Origin: Caulobacter sp. Root1455
GTDB lineage: Bacteria; Pseudomonadota; Alphaproteobacteria; Caulobacterales; Caulobacteraceae
Assembly (NCBI RefSeq): GCF_001426905.1
Contig: NZ_LMFQ01000021.1
Location: 16,471-80,470, forward strand
Reading direction: 5' to 3'
Length of the DNA: 64,000 bases
In this document: piece by piece, positions 42,385-51,925 of the stretch
Position numbering within the stretch: the first letter of the stretch is position 1
Layout: each line of letters begins with the position of its first letter
Program-made: the position numbers and the translations under genes
Notes under the pieces: generated by a model
Told to the model about the DNA's origin: nothing
The model's database searches: none
The model's input: the letters and a program-made list of their open reading frames with translations, nothing else

Positions 42385-43317
42385 TTAGGCCGCGTCGCCC
42401 GGCCAGTAGCGCAGCTTCTCGGCGACCGAGGCCTCGCCGGGCGTGATGCGCTTTTCGCCGTCGCCCAGCCATTCGCGCAGGTCGCGCAGACGCGAGACCA
42501 GGACCTTCAGCTCGTCGGGCTCGAGCGAGGCCGACTGGTCCGAGCCGTACATCGTCCGGTCCAGGGTGATGTGGCGTTCGATCGCCACGGCCCCGAGCAT
42601 GGCGGCCACCAGGCTGGGCTCCACCGAGCCCTCGTGGCCGCTGTAGCCGACCGGCGCGCCGTAGCGGCGGCGCAGGGTGTCGATGGTCATCAGGTTCAGG
42701 TCGGCGGGCGGGGTCGGATAGGTCGAAACCGTATGCATCAGCACGAAGGGACAGGCCGCCGCGCGCAGGATCTCGACGGCCGTGTCGATCTGCTCGAACG
42801 TGCACATGCCCGTGGAGGCGAACACCAGCTTGCCCTCGGCGGCGACCGCCTCGACCAGCGGACGGTGGGTCAGCATCGCCGAGGCGATCTTGTTGTAAGG
42901 CAGGTCGTACTTGGCCAGGAACGACTGGCTGGGCACGTCCCAGGCCGAGGCGAACCAGGCCAGGCCCAGCTCGCGGCAATAGGCGTCGATGGCGTCGTAC
43001 TCGGCCTCGCCGAACTCCAGGCCTTCCTTCTGGGCGCGCTGGGTGTCGCCCCAGGGGCTCTGGCGAGACGCGGCCAGCACCTCGGGGGTGTAGACGATGT
43101 CGATCGTCCGCTTCTGGAACTTGACCGCGTCGCAGCCGGCCTCGCTGGCGGCTCGGATCAGCGACTTGGCGACCTCCAGGTCGCCGTTGTGATTGATGCC
43201 GATCTCGGCGATCACGAACGGCCGGTTGGCCAACGGCCAGGGGATCGAAGCCAGGCTCTCGGTGGCCATGTTCTCCACGGAAAGCGCCTTGGTGATCGGA
43301 GCGTCTACGGTCTGCAT
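42385..43317 (-). CDS. NeuB-family N-acetylneuraminate synthase-like protein
   Basis: A 310-residue PEP-condensing synthase of the NeuB family. The TIM-barrel motifs are present: FVIAEIGINHNGDLEVAKSL, AVKFQKR, YNKIASAML, LVFASTGMCTFEQID, LMHTVSTYPTP, VGYSGHEG and ERHITLDRTMYGSDQ. It lacks the C-terminal SAF (antifreeze-like) domain of typical sialic acid synthases. The product could be a nonulosonic acid or related alpha-keto sugar acid; no NeuA or NeuC homologue is nearby. The start may be 43317 or, with a better ribosome-binding site, 43269. It converges on rfbF. Confidence 0.85.
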   Translation of the reverse strand: MQTVDAPITKALSVENMATESLASIPWPLANRPFVIAEIGINHNGDLEVAKSLIRAASEAGCDAVKFQKRTIDIVYTPEVLAASRQSPWGDTQRAQKEGLEFGEAEYDAIDAYCRELGLAWFASAWDVPSQSFLAKYDLPYNKIASAMLTHRPLVEAVAAEGKLVFASTGMCTFEQIDTAVEILRAAACPFVLMHTVSTYPTPPADLNLMTIDTLRRRYGAPVGYSGHEGSVEPSLVAAMLGAVAIERHITLDRTMYGSDQSASLEPDELKVLVSRLRDLREWLGDGEKRITPGEASVAEKLRYWPGDAA

Positions 43318-43482
43318 GGTCCGGGGTCCTGTTGCACGGCGAGCGACGTCTGGCACGTCACCTTCCGCTGCGCGGAGCCGCCGCGAGGGCTCTTGGCTCC
43401 AGCGCGGGCTGGTATATCTATCGCGGCCTATCCTGTTACGGCCGTGATTTGCGTTCCCTTGTCTAGAATGGAGTCGGCGATA

Positions 43483-44451
43483 ATGCCTAGGTGCAAGTTC
43501 GCCGCATGGTTAGCGCGTCCCTCCAGTTGCGTGGCGATCGTCGGCGCCTCCGGCTGGGTCGGCATGGCGCTGGCCGACCAGGTTCTGGCGACCTGCCCCG
43601 ACCTCGCGCCCGACCGACTGCGGCTGTTCGGCTCCAGCCCCCGCGACCTGAAACTTCCAAACCGCCAAGCCCACATGGAGCCGCTGGACCAGGCCGCGCG
43701 TCTGGGCGACGGCGATTGGCTGGTCCTGCACGCCGCCATCGTCGGCGACGATCGGGTGGAAGGCGGCGACCCGGCGGAGGTTCGCCGCCGCAACGACGCC
43801 CTGCTGAACCAGGTCCTGGGCCTGGCCGAGACCGGGCAGACGCGACGACTGGTCGCATTCTCGTCGGGCGCGGCCCACCGGCCCGACGCCGGATCCGCGG
43901 CCCGACGCGCCTACGCGACGATGAAACGCGACCACGAGGCGGCCGCCGCCGAATGGGGGCGGCGGACCGGGCGGGCGGTGCTGATCCCCCGGGTGTTCAA
44001 CCTCGGCGGCCCGTTCATCAACCACGCCGAGGCCTATGCGCTGGGTGACTTCATCCTGGCCCTGGCGCGACGCGGCCGGATCGCGATCGGCGCGGCCGAT
44101 CCGGTGTTCCGCGGCTTCGTCCACGTCTCGGAGATGGCCCGCGTCGTTCTCGACATGGCGGTGGACGAGGCGCAGTCGGCCGAACCGTTCGATATCGGCG
44201 GCGCCGAGGTCGTCGAGCTGGGAGCTCTGGCCCTGGTGGTCGGGGAAGCCCTCGGGCGAGCCGATCCGGCGATCGACCGCCCCGAACCGGGCGATGGCCC
44301 CGGCGACTGGTATGTGGGAGACGGCCGACGCTACCAGAGCGCCCTCTTCCGGCGTGGCGAGGCCCCGACGCCGCTGGCGCGGATCGTCGCCGACACGGTC
44401 GCCTATCTGGAGGCGACGGGGGCGCTGGCCGGGGCCCCGGACGGCGCGTAG
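43483..44451 (+). CDS. NAD-dependent epimerase/dehydratase (sugar reductase)
   Basis: A 322-residue extended SDR. The nucleotide-binding motif is VAIVGASGWVGMALADQVL near residue 18. The Tyr-Lys pair is in ARRAYATMKRDHEAAA. Downstream it has RAVLIPRVFNLGGPFI and FRGFVHVSEMARVVLDMA, as in CDP-sugar 4-ketoreductases. I infer that it reduces or epimerises a CDP-deoxysugar made by the neighbours. ATG 43483 has GGAG nine bases upstream; ATG 43468 is an alternative. The last 49 bp overlap rfbG on the other strand. Confidence 0.82.
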   Translation: MPRCKFAAWLARPSSCVAIVGASGWVGMALADQVLATCPDLAPDRLRLFGSSPRDLKLPNRQAHMEPLDQAARLGDGDWLVLHAAIVGDDRVEGGDPAEVRRRNDALLNQVLGLAETGQTRRLVAFSSGAAHRPDAGSAARRAYATMKRDHEAAAAEWGRRTGRAVLIPRVFNLGGPFINHAEAYALGDFILALARRGRIAIGAADPVFRGFVHVSEMARVVLDMAVDEAQSAEPFDIGGAEVVELGALALVVGEALGRADPAIDRPEPGDGPGDWYVGDGRRYQSALFRRGEAPTPLARIVADTVAYLEATGALAGAPDGA

Positions 44452-45503
44452 CGGTCGATCTGATCCAGGGTCGTCGCGCGCGGGTCGCGGCCGGCCAGGC
44501 CGTCGCGCCACCAGGCCGTCGTCAGCGCGACGGCCTGCTCCAGGTCCAGACGCGGCCGCCAGCCCAGATCGGACCTGGCCAGGTCGGAATTGAGGGTCAG
44601 CAGGCCCGCCTCGTGCGGCGCGGTCGGATCGACCCGCTCGACCAGGCTCGCGCCTTCGCCCCAGGCGTCCGCCGCCAGCCGCGCCAATGCGCCCACCGAC
44701 CGCGCCCCGTCGGCGTCGGGACCGAAGTTCCAGGCGCGCAGGCCTCCCCCCGGCAACGCGGCCAGGGCCTGGACCGCCAGAAGGTAGCCGTACAGCGGCT
44801 CCAGCACATGCTGCCAGGGCCGCACGGCGCCGGGATTGCGCAGCACTGCCGCCTCGCCGCGCGCGAAGGCCGACAGGACGTCCGGCAGCAGCCGGTCGCG
44901 CGACCAGTCGCCGCCGCCGATCACGTTGCCGGCCCGAGCCACGCCCACCGCCGCGCCCGCCGCCTCCAGATAGGAGGCGAAATAGGCTTTCACGGCCAGT
45001 TCGGCGCAGGCCTTGCTGGCGCTGTAGGGATCGCGTCCGCCCAGGCGGTCGCCCTCGCGATAGGCCTCGCCGTGCTCGAGGTTTTCGTAGACCTTGTCAG
45101 TCGTGACGATCAGCGTCGTGGCCGGACGCGGCAGCCGCCGCACGGCGTCCAGCAGATTGACCGTACCCATCAGGTTGGTGGCGAAGGTCTCGCGCGGCTC
45201 TTCATAGGACCGCCGCACCAAGGGCTGGGCGGCCATGTGGATCACCACGGAGGGCGCGAAGTCCAGCACGACGGCGTCCATCGCGGCGGGATCGCGCACG
45301 TCGGCGATCACGCTGTCCAGGCCGTCGCCGATCCGCGCCGCCTCGAACAGGTTGGGCTGGCTGTCCGGCGCCAGGGCCACCCCGCGCACCGTCGCACCCA
45401 GCCGCTCCAGCCACAGGCTCATCCAGCCGCCCTTGAAGCCGGTATGGCCGGTCAGCAGCACCCGCCGCCCCCGCCAGAAATCCTCGTCGATGCCGATGGT
45501 CAT
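44403..45503 (-). CDS. rfbG: CDP-glucose 4,6-dehydratase RfbG
   Basis: A 366-residue extended SDR. The N-terminus FWRGRRVLLTGHTGFKGGWM carries the TGxTGFKG NAD motif, followed by VVIHMAAQPLVRRSYEEP, TTDKVYENLE, DPYSASKACAEL (YxxxK) and ARAGNVIGGGDWSRDRL, all diagnostic for RfbG. It converts CDP-glucose to CDP-4-keto-6-deoxyglucose. ATG 45503 is used; the frame is open further upstream but into the divergent rfbH gene. It faces the epimerase gene tail-to-tail. Confidence 0.95.
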   Translation of the reverse strand: MTIGIDEDFWRGRRVLLTGHTGFKGGWMSLWLERLGATVRGVALAPDSQPNLFEAARIGDGLDSVIADVRDPAAMDAVVLDFAPSVVIHMAAQPLVRRSYEEPRETFATNLMGTVNLLDAVRRLPRPATTLIVTTDKVYENLEHGEAYREGDRLGGRDPYSASKACAELAVKAYFASYLEAAGAAVGVARAGNVIGGGDWSRDRLLPDVLSAFARGEAAVLRNPGAVRPWQHVLEPLYGYLLAVQALAALPGGGLRAWNFGPDADGARSVGALARLAADAWGEGASLVERVDPTAPHEAGLLTLNSDLARSDLGWRPRLDLEQAVALTTAWWRDGLAGRDPRATTLDQIDRYAPSGAPASAPVASR

Positions 45504-45659
45504 GACGCGCCCAAGGCCGATCGGGGATCTCGCAACGCCCATGCTGCGCCCCACGCGGCAGTTTGGCGCGCCGACGGCGCGCCGAATCGGCGATAATCTT
45601 GGTCTCCGCCGAGGCGGAGCAGCAAGGCCGTCCAAGGGCGGGCCATCGGAGAGCTCGTC

Positions 45660-47003
45660 ATTTCGTTTCAGGAACCCTCGGAGGAGACCGCGGCGCTTCG
45701 CGGCAGGATTCTCGCCCTGGTCGAGGAGTACCACGCGCTGGCCCACGCGCCGAAAGCGTTCCAAGCCGGCGCGTCGCCCGTCCCTGTCTCGGGCCGGATC
45801 TACGACGCCTCCGACATGCGCAGCCTGGTCGACTCGGCCCTGGACTTCTGGCTGACCACCGGGCGCTTCAACGACGCCTTCGAGGCCAAGCTGGCCCAAC
45901 GCCTGGACGTCCAGTACGCCATGACCGTCAATTCCGGCTCGTCGGCCAACCTGGTGGCCCTGTCGGCCCTGACCTCGCCCAAGCTGAAGGCTCGCCAGCT
46001 GAAGCCCGGCGACGAGGTGATCACCGCCGCCACCGGCTTTCCGACCACGGTCAATCCCCTGCTCGGCGCGGGTCTGGTCCCGGTGTTCGTCGACATGCTG
46101 CCGACCACCTACAACTTCGACCCGGAAAAGGTCGCCGCCGCGATCGGTCCAAAGACCAAGGCGATCATGGCCGCCCACACCCTGGGCAACCCGTTCGACC
46201 TGGCGGCCATCCGCAAGCTCTGCGACGACCACGGCCTGTGGCTGGTCGAGGACTGCTGCGACGCCCTGGGCTCGACCTATGACGGCCGACAGGTCGGGAC
46301 GTTCGGCGACATCGCCACCCTCAGCTTCTATCCCGCTCACCATATCACCACTGGCGAAGGCGGGGCCGTCTTCACCAATGACGAGTTCCTGCGCCGCCTG
46401 GCGGAGTCGTTCCGCGACTGGGGCCGCGACTGCTTCTGCGCGCCGGGCATGGACAACACCTGCGGCAAGCGGTTCGGCTGGAAGATGGGCGACCTGCCGC
46501 GCGGCTACGACCACAAGTACATCTACGGCCACCTCGGCTATAACCTGAAGATGACCGACATGCAGGCCTCGGTGGGCCTGACGCAGATGGACCACCTCGA
46601 CGGCTTCATCGGCGCGCGAAAACGCAACTTCGCCGCCCTGAAGGCGGGCCTGGCCGACCTGCGGGACTTCCTGGTCCTGCCCGAGGCGACGCCGAACAGC
46701 GACCCGGCCTGGTTCGGCTTTCCGATCACCGTCAGGCCGGACGCGCCCTTCACCCGCAACGAGCTGACCCGCCACCTGGAAGACGCCCGCATCGGCACGC
46801 GCCTTCTGTTCGGCGGCAACCTGGTGCGCCAGCCCTACATGGCCGGCCGCAATTTCCGTATCGCCGGCGAGCTGTCCGTCGCCGACGCGATCATGGAGCG
46901 GACGTTCTGGATCGGGGTCTATCCCGGCCTCGGGGCCGACCACATCGCCTACGTCCTCGACACCCTTCACACCTTCTGTCGCGCCCGCGCCGCGGCGGCC
47001 TAG
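45660..47003 (+). CDS. rfbH: CDP-4-keto-6-deoxyglucose 3-dehydrase RfbH, probable ATT start
   Basis: A DegT/DnrJ/EryC1-family enzyme that removes the 3-hydroxyl of CDP-4-keto-6-deoxyglucose together with a reductase. It has a His in place of the usual Schiff-base Lys ([18 protein letters not shown]), as in E1-type dehydrases, and the Cys of the iron-sulfur cluster region ([16 protein letters not shown]). Conserved N-terminal residues ([19 protein letters not shown]) are encoded upstream of the first ATG at 45816, yet that stretch has no ATG, GTG or TTG. The best start is ATT at 45660, with a GGAG eight bases before it, giving 447 residues against about 437 for the family. Confidence 0.9.
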   Translation: MSFQEPSEETAALRGRILALVEEYHALAHAPKAFQAGASPVPVSGRIYDASDMRSLVDSALDFWLTTGRFNDAFEAKLAQRLDVQYAMTVNSGSSANLVALSALTSPKLKARQLKPGDEVITAATGFPTTVNPLLGAGLVPVFVDMLPTTYNFDPEKVAAAIGPKTKAIMAAHTLGNPFDLAAIRKLCDDHGLWLVEDCCDALGSTYDGRQVGTFGDIATLSFYPAHHITTGEGGAVFTNDEFLRRLAESFRDWGRDCFCAPGMDNTCGKRFGWKMGDLPRGYDHKYIYGHLGYNLKMTDMQASVGLTQMDHLDGFIGARKRNFAALKAGLADLRDFLVLPEATPNSDPAWFGFPITVRPDAPFTRNELTRHLEDARIGTRLLFGGNLVRQPYMAGRNFRIAGELSVADAIMERTFWIGVYPGLGADHIAYVLDTLHTFCRARAAAA

Positions 47004-47022
47004 TCCCCGAGCGAAAGAGCCC

Positions 47023-48153
47023 ATGCCCAAACTCGAATGCGCCCTCGCCGAAAGCCAGATCCGGCCGTTCGCGGAGCAGCCGGCGCTCAGCATCGTCATC
47101 CCGACCTATGAACGCCCCGCCGAGTTGCAGCTCACCGTCCAGAGCATCGCCGACCAGTTGAAGGACGGGCTGGAGGACAAGGTCGAGCTGCTGATCAGCG
47201 ACAACAACTCGGGTCCCGACACGAACGGCATGATCCGCGCCCTGGCCGACCGCTACCCGCGCCTCGGCTATATGGTCAACGCCCGCGACGAGGGGGGATT
47301 CTTCAACCTGTTCGCCGCGCCTTGGCGCGCCCAAGGGCGCTACACCTGGGCCTTCGGTTCGGACGACGTGCTGTTGGACGGCGGCGTGGGCAGCGTGGTC
47401 CAGATCCTGGAGCGCGAGGCGCCCAGCTTTCTCACCCTGAATAAGCGCGCGGCCAACGCCGACCTGACCCAGGTGCTCTACACCTCGTTGAACAACGTGC
47501 CGGACAAGCGCTTCAACAGCTTCATCGATCTCTTCTGCGCGTTCGGGATCAACCAGCTGGCTTTCATCAGCGCCCAGATCGAGAACACCGAGGCCGCCCG
47601 GAAGCTGGACGCGGAGCCCTATCTGCGCTCCGACACCCGTCACCCGCACGTTGTCGCCTATCTGGAAAAGCACGCTCACGCCCCGGCCTATTACAGCGCG
47701 GCCAATCACCTGGTGCACCGGGTCGAGAACTCCCAGACCATCGACTACAACGCCGGCAATTTCTTCGACTACGCCGGCGACCTGCCGCGCATGCTGATCG
47801 AGATCGCCGCCAGGGTCGGCGCTCCGGCCGATCTGTTCGAGCGGACCAACGGCCACCGACAGGTCAACTCCTACGACCGGCCGGACGTCACGCTGGTCGA
47901 CACCGTCTTCGAGAACATGCTGCGGGCGCTCTATTCGGGTTACCACCTAACCCTGGGCCATCGCCGCGCCCTTGAAGCCACCCTGGCCCATTGCCGGCCG
48001 GACCGACTGGCTCAGCTCGCCGAACTCTGGACCTACAACAACACGCTCCAGCAAATGGCGAAGCGCGAGAGCGAAGCGAAGCAGACCCTGGCCCAGGCGC
48101 GCGAAGCCGCGCTGAACGCTTCGGCGATGTTCATGCAATCGACGGCGCCTTGA
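47023..48153 (+). CDS. Family 2 glycosyltransferase
   Basis: A 376-residue GT-A glycosyltransferase. Typical features are LSIVIPTYERPAELQLTVQSI near residue 22, LLISDNNSGPDTN, and a DxD-like acidic motif in AFGSDDVLLDGG. The C-terminal 150 residues are helical and not shared with short GT2 enzymes. It likely transfers the cluster's deoxysugar to a glycan acceptor at the inner face of the membrane. It follows rfbH by 19 bp and precedes a methyltransferase by four, in one operon. Confidence 0.87.
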   Translation: MPKLECALAESQIRPFAEQPALSIVIPTYERPAELQLTVQSIADQLKDGLEDKVELLISDNNSGPDTNGMIRALADRYPRLGYMVNARDEGGFFNLFAAPWRAQGRYTWAFGSDDVLLDGGVGSVVQILEREAPSFLTLNKRAANADLTQVLYTSLNNVPDKRFNSFIDLFCAFGINQLAFISAQIENTEAARKLDAEPYLRSDTRHPHVVAYLEKHAHAPAYYSAANHLVHRVENSQTIDYNAGNFFDYAGDLPRMLIEIAARVGAPADLFERTNGHRQVNSYDRPDVTLVDTVFENMLRALYSGYHLTLGHRRALEATLAHCRPDRLAQLAELWTYNNTLQQMAKRESEAKQTLAQAREAALNASAMFMQSTAP

Positions 48154-48157
48154 GCTC

Positions 48158-49255
48158 ATGCCCCTGCAGCCGCCCTGCCCGATCTGCAACCGCGAGGCGG
48201 GCGTTCCTATCGCCGAACTGCGCTTTGGCGAAAAGCCGCACCTGCCCAGCGCCATTACGCTGCACGGCTGCGCGGACTGCGATTTCGCCTTCACCTGGCC
48301 GCGCGATCCGACCGGCTATCGCGACTACTACGCGGCGGTCGCCAACGACACGGCCCAGCGGCACGGCCAATATCGCAACCTGCCTCAGGCGGAGATCCTG
48401 GCCGGCCTGATCGCCTCGCGGCCGATCCGCTCGGTGCTGGACTTCGGCTGCGGCGGCGGCGGCCTGCTGCACGTCCTGGCCGAGCGTTTTCCGCAGGTCC
48501 GGTTCCTGGGTTTCGACGTCAACGCCAACTTCCCCTCGGACCTGCCGAACCTGCGGTTCAGCGACCAGTTCCCGGCGGCCGGCCACGACCTGGTGATCCT
48601 CAGCCACGTGGTCGAGCACATGGCCGACATCGACCAGATCAAGGACCTGTTCGGCCTGGTCGGCGACGGCGGGCTGGTCCACATCGAGACGCCGGACCCC
48701 AAGCTCTACGCGGCCCGTCCGCAACCGCATTTCGGCTATTATGTCGACCGGCTGCACATCAACCACTTCTCGCAGCGCGCGATCCTGAAGATCGCGCCGC
48801 AGGGCTTCGACGTCGTGGCCGGCGGGACCTACGCCATGCCCTACGCCTTGGGCGAGTTCTATCCGGCCCAGTATGTCGTCCTGCAAAACCGCCGAGCCGA
48901 ACAGGCTGTCCCGGCCGCGATCGAGACCTATCTGCGCGCCGAGGCGCCGCGCTGGGCGGAGGTCCGCGCCCAGCTGCGCGATCGGAAGTTCTTCGTCTAC
49001 GGCTTCGGCGACAACTTCCATCGCAGCCTGCTGCCGGGCGGGCCGCTGCACGGCCTGGAAGGCAACGTGATCGCGGTGATCGACCGTAACGCGGCGACCC
49101 TGGCGGCCGACGGACAGGCCCGGTTCCAGTTCGTGGACCCGACCGAGATCGTCCGGATCGACGGCGGCCTGATCGTCTGTACGGTCTCGCAGTTCTCGAA
49201 GCTGGACGACTTCTTCCGCGAGACCTATCCGCGCAGCGAAGTCCGCTACGTCTGA
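48158..49255 (+). CDS. Sugar C-methyltransferase-like protein
   Basis: A 365-residue SAM-dependent methyltransferase with an N-terminal zinc-binding pair (CPICN, CADCDFAFTWP), a Rossmann core (SVLDFGCGGGGLLHVLAE near residue 90, VILSHVVEHM) and a C-terminal domain (FFVYGFGDNFHRSLL, VIAVIDRN). This three-part architecture is that of the TylC3/NovU-type C-methyltransferases acting on NDP-deoxy-4-ketosugars. I infer methylation of the CDP-ketosugar intermediate. It overlaps the next, convergent methyltransferase by 10 bp. Confidence 0.82.
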   Translation: MPLQPPCPICNREAGVPIAELRFGEKPHLPSAITLHGCADCDFAFTWPRDPTGYRDYYAAVANDTAQRHGQYRNLPQAEILAGLIASRPIRSVLDFGCGGGGLLHVLAERFPQVRFLGFDVNANFPSDLPNLRFSDQFPAAGHDLVILSHVVEHMADIDQIKDLFGLVGDGGLVHIETPDPKLYAARPQPHFGYYVDRLHINHFSQRAILKIAPQGFDVVAGGTYAMPYALGEFYPAQYVVLQNRRAEQAVPAAIETYLRAEAPRWAEVRAQLRDRKFFVYGFGDNFHRSLLPGGPLHGLEGNVIAVIDRNAATLAADGQARFQFVDPTEIVRIDGGLIVCTVSQFSKLDDFFRETYPRSEVRYV

Positions 49256-50112
49256 GCCCTGCAGAGCATGCAGAACAGCTGGCCGGTGCGTCCGTAGATC
49301 TCGGTCTCGAGGATCTCGAAATGGACGAGGGTCAGGCCCTGGCGGGCGATCAGGGCCCGCAGCGACGTCTCGGTGAAGAAGTTGACGTGCTCGTGCCAGT
49401 ACTTCTTGCCGGCCGCCAGATCCTCGACCCCGGCGTTCTGGATCACATAGGCTTCGTGCGGCACTTCCAGATAGAGCAGGGTTTCCGGCGACATCGCCTC
49501 GGCGATGTCGTCCAGCAGGGCCGCCGGGGCGGGCACATGCTCCAGCACGTTGCTGCAGACCACCAGGTCGAACCGCGCCCGCGCCAGGCCCTCGCGATCG
49601 ACGGCGGCGACGCCCTCGACCAGGGTCAGGCCCGAGATGTCGTGCACCGACAGGCTGGCCGCGGCGCCCCGGAACGGGGTGTTGAGACCGGTGTCGCCGC
49701 CCCAGTCCAACGCGTGCGGCGGTCCCGACAGGTGCGGGGCGATCATCGCCTCGACCTCGGGCAGATAGGCCGCGCGCTCCGCCAGGGCGGTGTTCAGCGC
49801 CGCGTAGCCCGGCTCGAAACGCTCGCGCAGCGCCGTGTACTCGGCGTCGCGATAGCCGGTGTAGAGCCGTGACATCTCCGCGTCGCTGAACCGGATGTCC
49901 AGGAACAGCGCCCCGCAGTCCCGGCACTGCAGCGAGTTGCACAGCGGATAGGCCATGCCCAGACGCAGGGTCTTCATGCCCCACGCCTCGGTGATCTCGA
50001 CCGGTTCCCAGTCGAACACCCGCTTGGCGACGAAGGGCATCAGGATCGCCGGCGACTTGCGCAGCCGATCGCCGTCACAGCAAATGCAGCGGCTGGCGAT
50101 GCGCTCGTTCAC
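49246..50112 (-). CDS. Class I SAM-dependent methyltransferase, zinc-type N-terminus
   Basis: A 288-residue methyltransferase. The N-terminus has a Cys cluster (CICC, QCRDCGALFLDIRF), then a Rossmann core with a modified motif I (ALDWGGDTGLNTPF), motif VVCSNVLEHVPAPA and LYLEVPHEAYV. The KYWHEHVNFFTETSL motif is common among surface-glycan methyltransferases. The substrate is unknown, probably a sugar. It follows the TPP-enzyme gene by 22 bp on the same strand. Confidence 0.82.
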   Translation of the reverse strand: MNERIASRCICCDGDRLRKSPAILMPFVAKRVFDWEPVEITEAWGMKTLRLGMAYPLCNSLQCRDCGALFLDIRFSDAEMSRLYTGYRDAEYTALRERFEPGYAALNTALAERAAYLPEVEAMIAPHLSGPPHALDWGGDTGLNTPFRGAAASLSVHDISGLTLVEGVAAVDREGLARARFDLVVCSNVLEHVPAPAALLDDIAEAMSPETLLYLEVPHEAYVIQNAGVEDLAAGKKYWHEHVNFFTETSLRALIARQGLTLVHFEILETEIYGRTGQLFCMLCRAQT

Positions 50113-50134
50113 CAGGCTTCTCGTAGAGCCGGGC

Positions 50135-51925
50135 CTACCACTGGATGTCCGAGAGCGGCGTGGACGACAGCTTGCCGTCCGGCGAGATCACGGTCTTCAC
50201 CGACGGCCCCCGTGACTCCGTGGCGTCGATCATCAGGTCGACGAACACCGGCGCGGCGTCGGCGTCCAGGGTCGGCAGCAGGGCGTCCAGGGCCTCCAGG
50301 CTGTCGATGCGCAGGTAGCGCAGGCCGAACGCCGGGGCGACCTTGCCGTAGTCGGGGATGAAGACGCCGGAGTCCCGGCTTGCCCCGCCCGCCGCCCCGA
50401 AGTGGCGGATCTGCGAAGCATGGATCGAGCCGTAGCCGTCGTTGTTGAGCACGAACAGCACGAAGCCCTTGGGCGCGTAGTGGGCCAGGGTCGCCAGCTC
50501 CTGCAGGTTCAGCATCAGCCCGCCGTCGGCCTCGACGCAGATCACCTGCTTGTCGGTGCCGAAGCTGGCGCCCAGGGCTTGGGGCAGGCCCAGGCCCATG
50601 GCTCCCAGCGAGGCGCCGAAGAAGATGCGGGCGTCCTCGCGCGGGGCGAAGAAGCGGAAGAAGGCCTCGATGGCCCAGCCCGAGCTGGTGGGCGCGAACA
50701 CCTTGCCCGGTGACCAGGCCGACAGGCGCTGGGCCACGCCGTAGATGTTGAGGCTGTCGACGGTCAGGCGCCGGCGCTCGTCGGCGGCGTATTCGGCTCG
50801 ACGCGCCTCGCACCAGGCCAGCCAGTCGGCCGCCATGGCCTTGGATTGGCCCCGGGTCGCGGCGACGGCGACCGGCAGGGCCTTCAGGTCCGCCCGAACG
50901 CCGCGCGTGCCCGGCATGCCTTCGAACTTGGCCAGTTCGCTGGGGTCGATGTCGATCATCACCCGCTCGGCCTGGGCGCCGAAATCCTGGCGCTGGAAGG
51001 CGGTGGTCCCCAGATCCAGGCGCGCGCCGAGGAACAGCACCCGGTCGGCGCGGTAGAGGATCTGGTTGGCCGACAGCGGGGCCATCCCGCCGGGCGCCCC
51101 GAAGTTCAGCGGATGCTCGGTCGGCAGCTGGTCGATCGACACCCAGGAGACCACGGCCGGCAGGCCATGCGCCTCGATGAAGCCGCGCGCCGCGGCCTCG
51201 ACCTGGGCCAGCCGGCAGCCGTTGCCGATATAGACCAGCGGGCGCTCGGCCCCGAGCAGCCAGGTCAGGGCCTCGGTCAAGGCGGCCAGGTCGGCGGGGC
51301 CGACCTGGGCCGCGATCCGGGCCCGGATCGCCACGACGGCCGCCTCGATGTCGTCGGGCGCGTAGTCCAGCACCACGTTCTGAACGTCGAGCGGGATCTC
51401 GACGAACACCGGCCCAGGCCGACCGGCGAAGGACTCGGCGAAGGTCTCGACCAACTCCTCGCGGAAGCCCGCCGCCGTCAGCCGGGTGAAGCGCTTGACG
51501 CAAGGGCTGATCAGCTCGCGCGACCGCACCTCCTGGTTCCCATGGGTGCGCGTGCCGAAGGCGTCGATGTCGGCGGTCTTGACCTGGCCGGCCAGCACGA
51601 TCACCGGGGCGCTGTCGCCGTAGGCCGAGCACAGGCTGGTGATGGTGTTGGTCACCCCCGGCCCGGCCGTGACCACCGCCAGGCCCGCGCCTCGGTAGTC
51701 CGTGGCCTTGGCGTAGCCCTCGGCGGCGGCGGCGCAGGCCTGTTCGTGCTGGTTGTAGACGGCCGTCAGCCCGGGGTGGGTCGAGACCGCCCGGTTCAGA
51801 TACATCGCCATCCCGCCCGTCAGGGTGAAGGCCGCGCGGGCCCCCAGGGCCGCGGCCAGGTCCACGGCGTACGAGGCGATGTTGCGCTCGGCCGCGGGAC
51901 GGATCGGAGGACGAGAAGGACTCAT
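50135..51925 (-). CDS. TPP-dependent acetolactate-synthase-like enzyme (YerE-like candidate)
   Basis: A 596-residue three-domain TPP enzyme. The N-terminal PYR domain has the catalytic Glu in VYNQHEQACAAAAEGYAKA (about residue 60) and TAGPGVTNTITSL; the PP domain has SLGAMGLGLPQALGASFG and the Mg/TPP motif VEADGGLMLNLQELATL in place of GDGxxxxN. Acetolactate-synthase homologues in CDP-deoxysugar clusters (YerE for yersiniose) add a two-carbon unit to a 4-ketosugar. With rfbF, rfbG and rfbH beside it, that role is a good inference; ordinary acetolactate synthesis or a phosphonopyruvate-type reaction remains possible. The start at 51925 has a weak ribosome-binding site. Confidence 0.85.
   Translation of the reverse strand: MSPSRPPIRPAAERNIASYAVDLAAALGARAAFTLTGGMAMYLNRAVSTHPGLTAVYNQHEQACAAAAEGYAKATDYRGAGLAVVTAGPGVTNTITSLCSAYGDSAPVIVLAGQVKTADIDAFGTRTHGNQEVRSRELISPCVKRFTRLTAAGFREELVETFAESFAGRPGPVFVEIPLDVQNVVLDYAPDDIEAAVVAIRARIAAQVGPADLAALTEALTWLLGAERPLVYIGNGCRLAQVEAAARGFIEAHGLPAVVSWVSIDQLPTEHPLNFGAPGGMAPLSANQILYRADRVLFLGARLDLGTTAFQRQDFGAQAERVMIDIDPSELAKFEGMPGTRGVRADLKALPVAVAATRGQSKAMAADWLAWCEARRAEYAADERRRLTVDSLNIYGVAQRLSAWSPGKVFAPTSSGWAIEAFFRFFAPREDARIFFGASLGAMGLGLPQALGASFGTDKQVICVEADGGLMLNLQELATLAHYAPKGFVLFVLNNDGYGSIHASQIRHFGAAGGASRDSGVFIPDYGKVAPAFGLRYLRIDSLEALDALLPTLDADAAPVFVDLMIDATESRGPSVKTVISPDGKLSSTPLSDIQW

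Noticed and set aside
45816..47003. rfbH starting at the first ATG
   Set aside because: This would cut off 52 conserved N-terminal residues; the upstream in-frame region clearly encodes RfbH.
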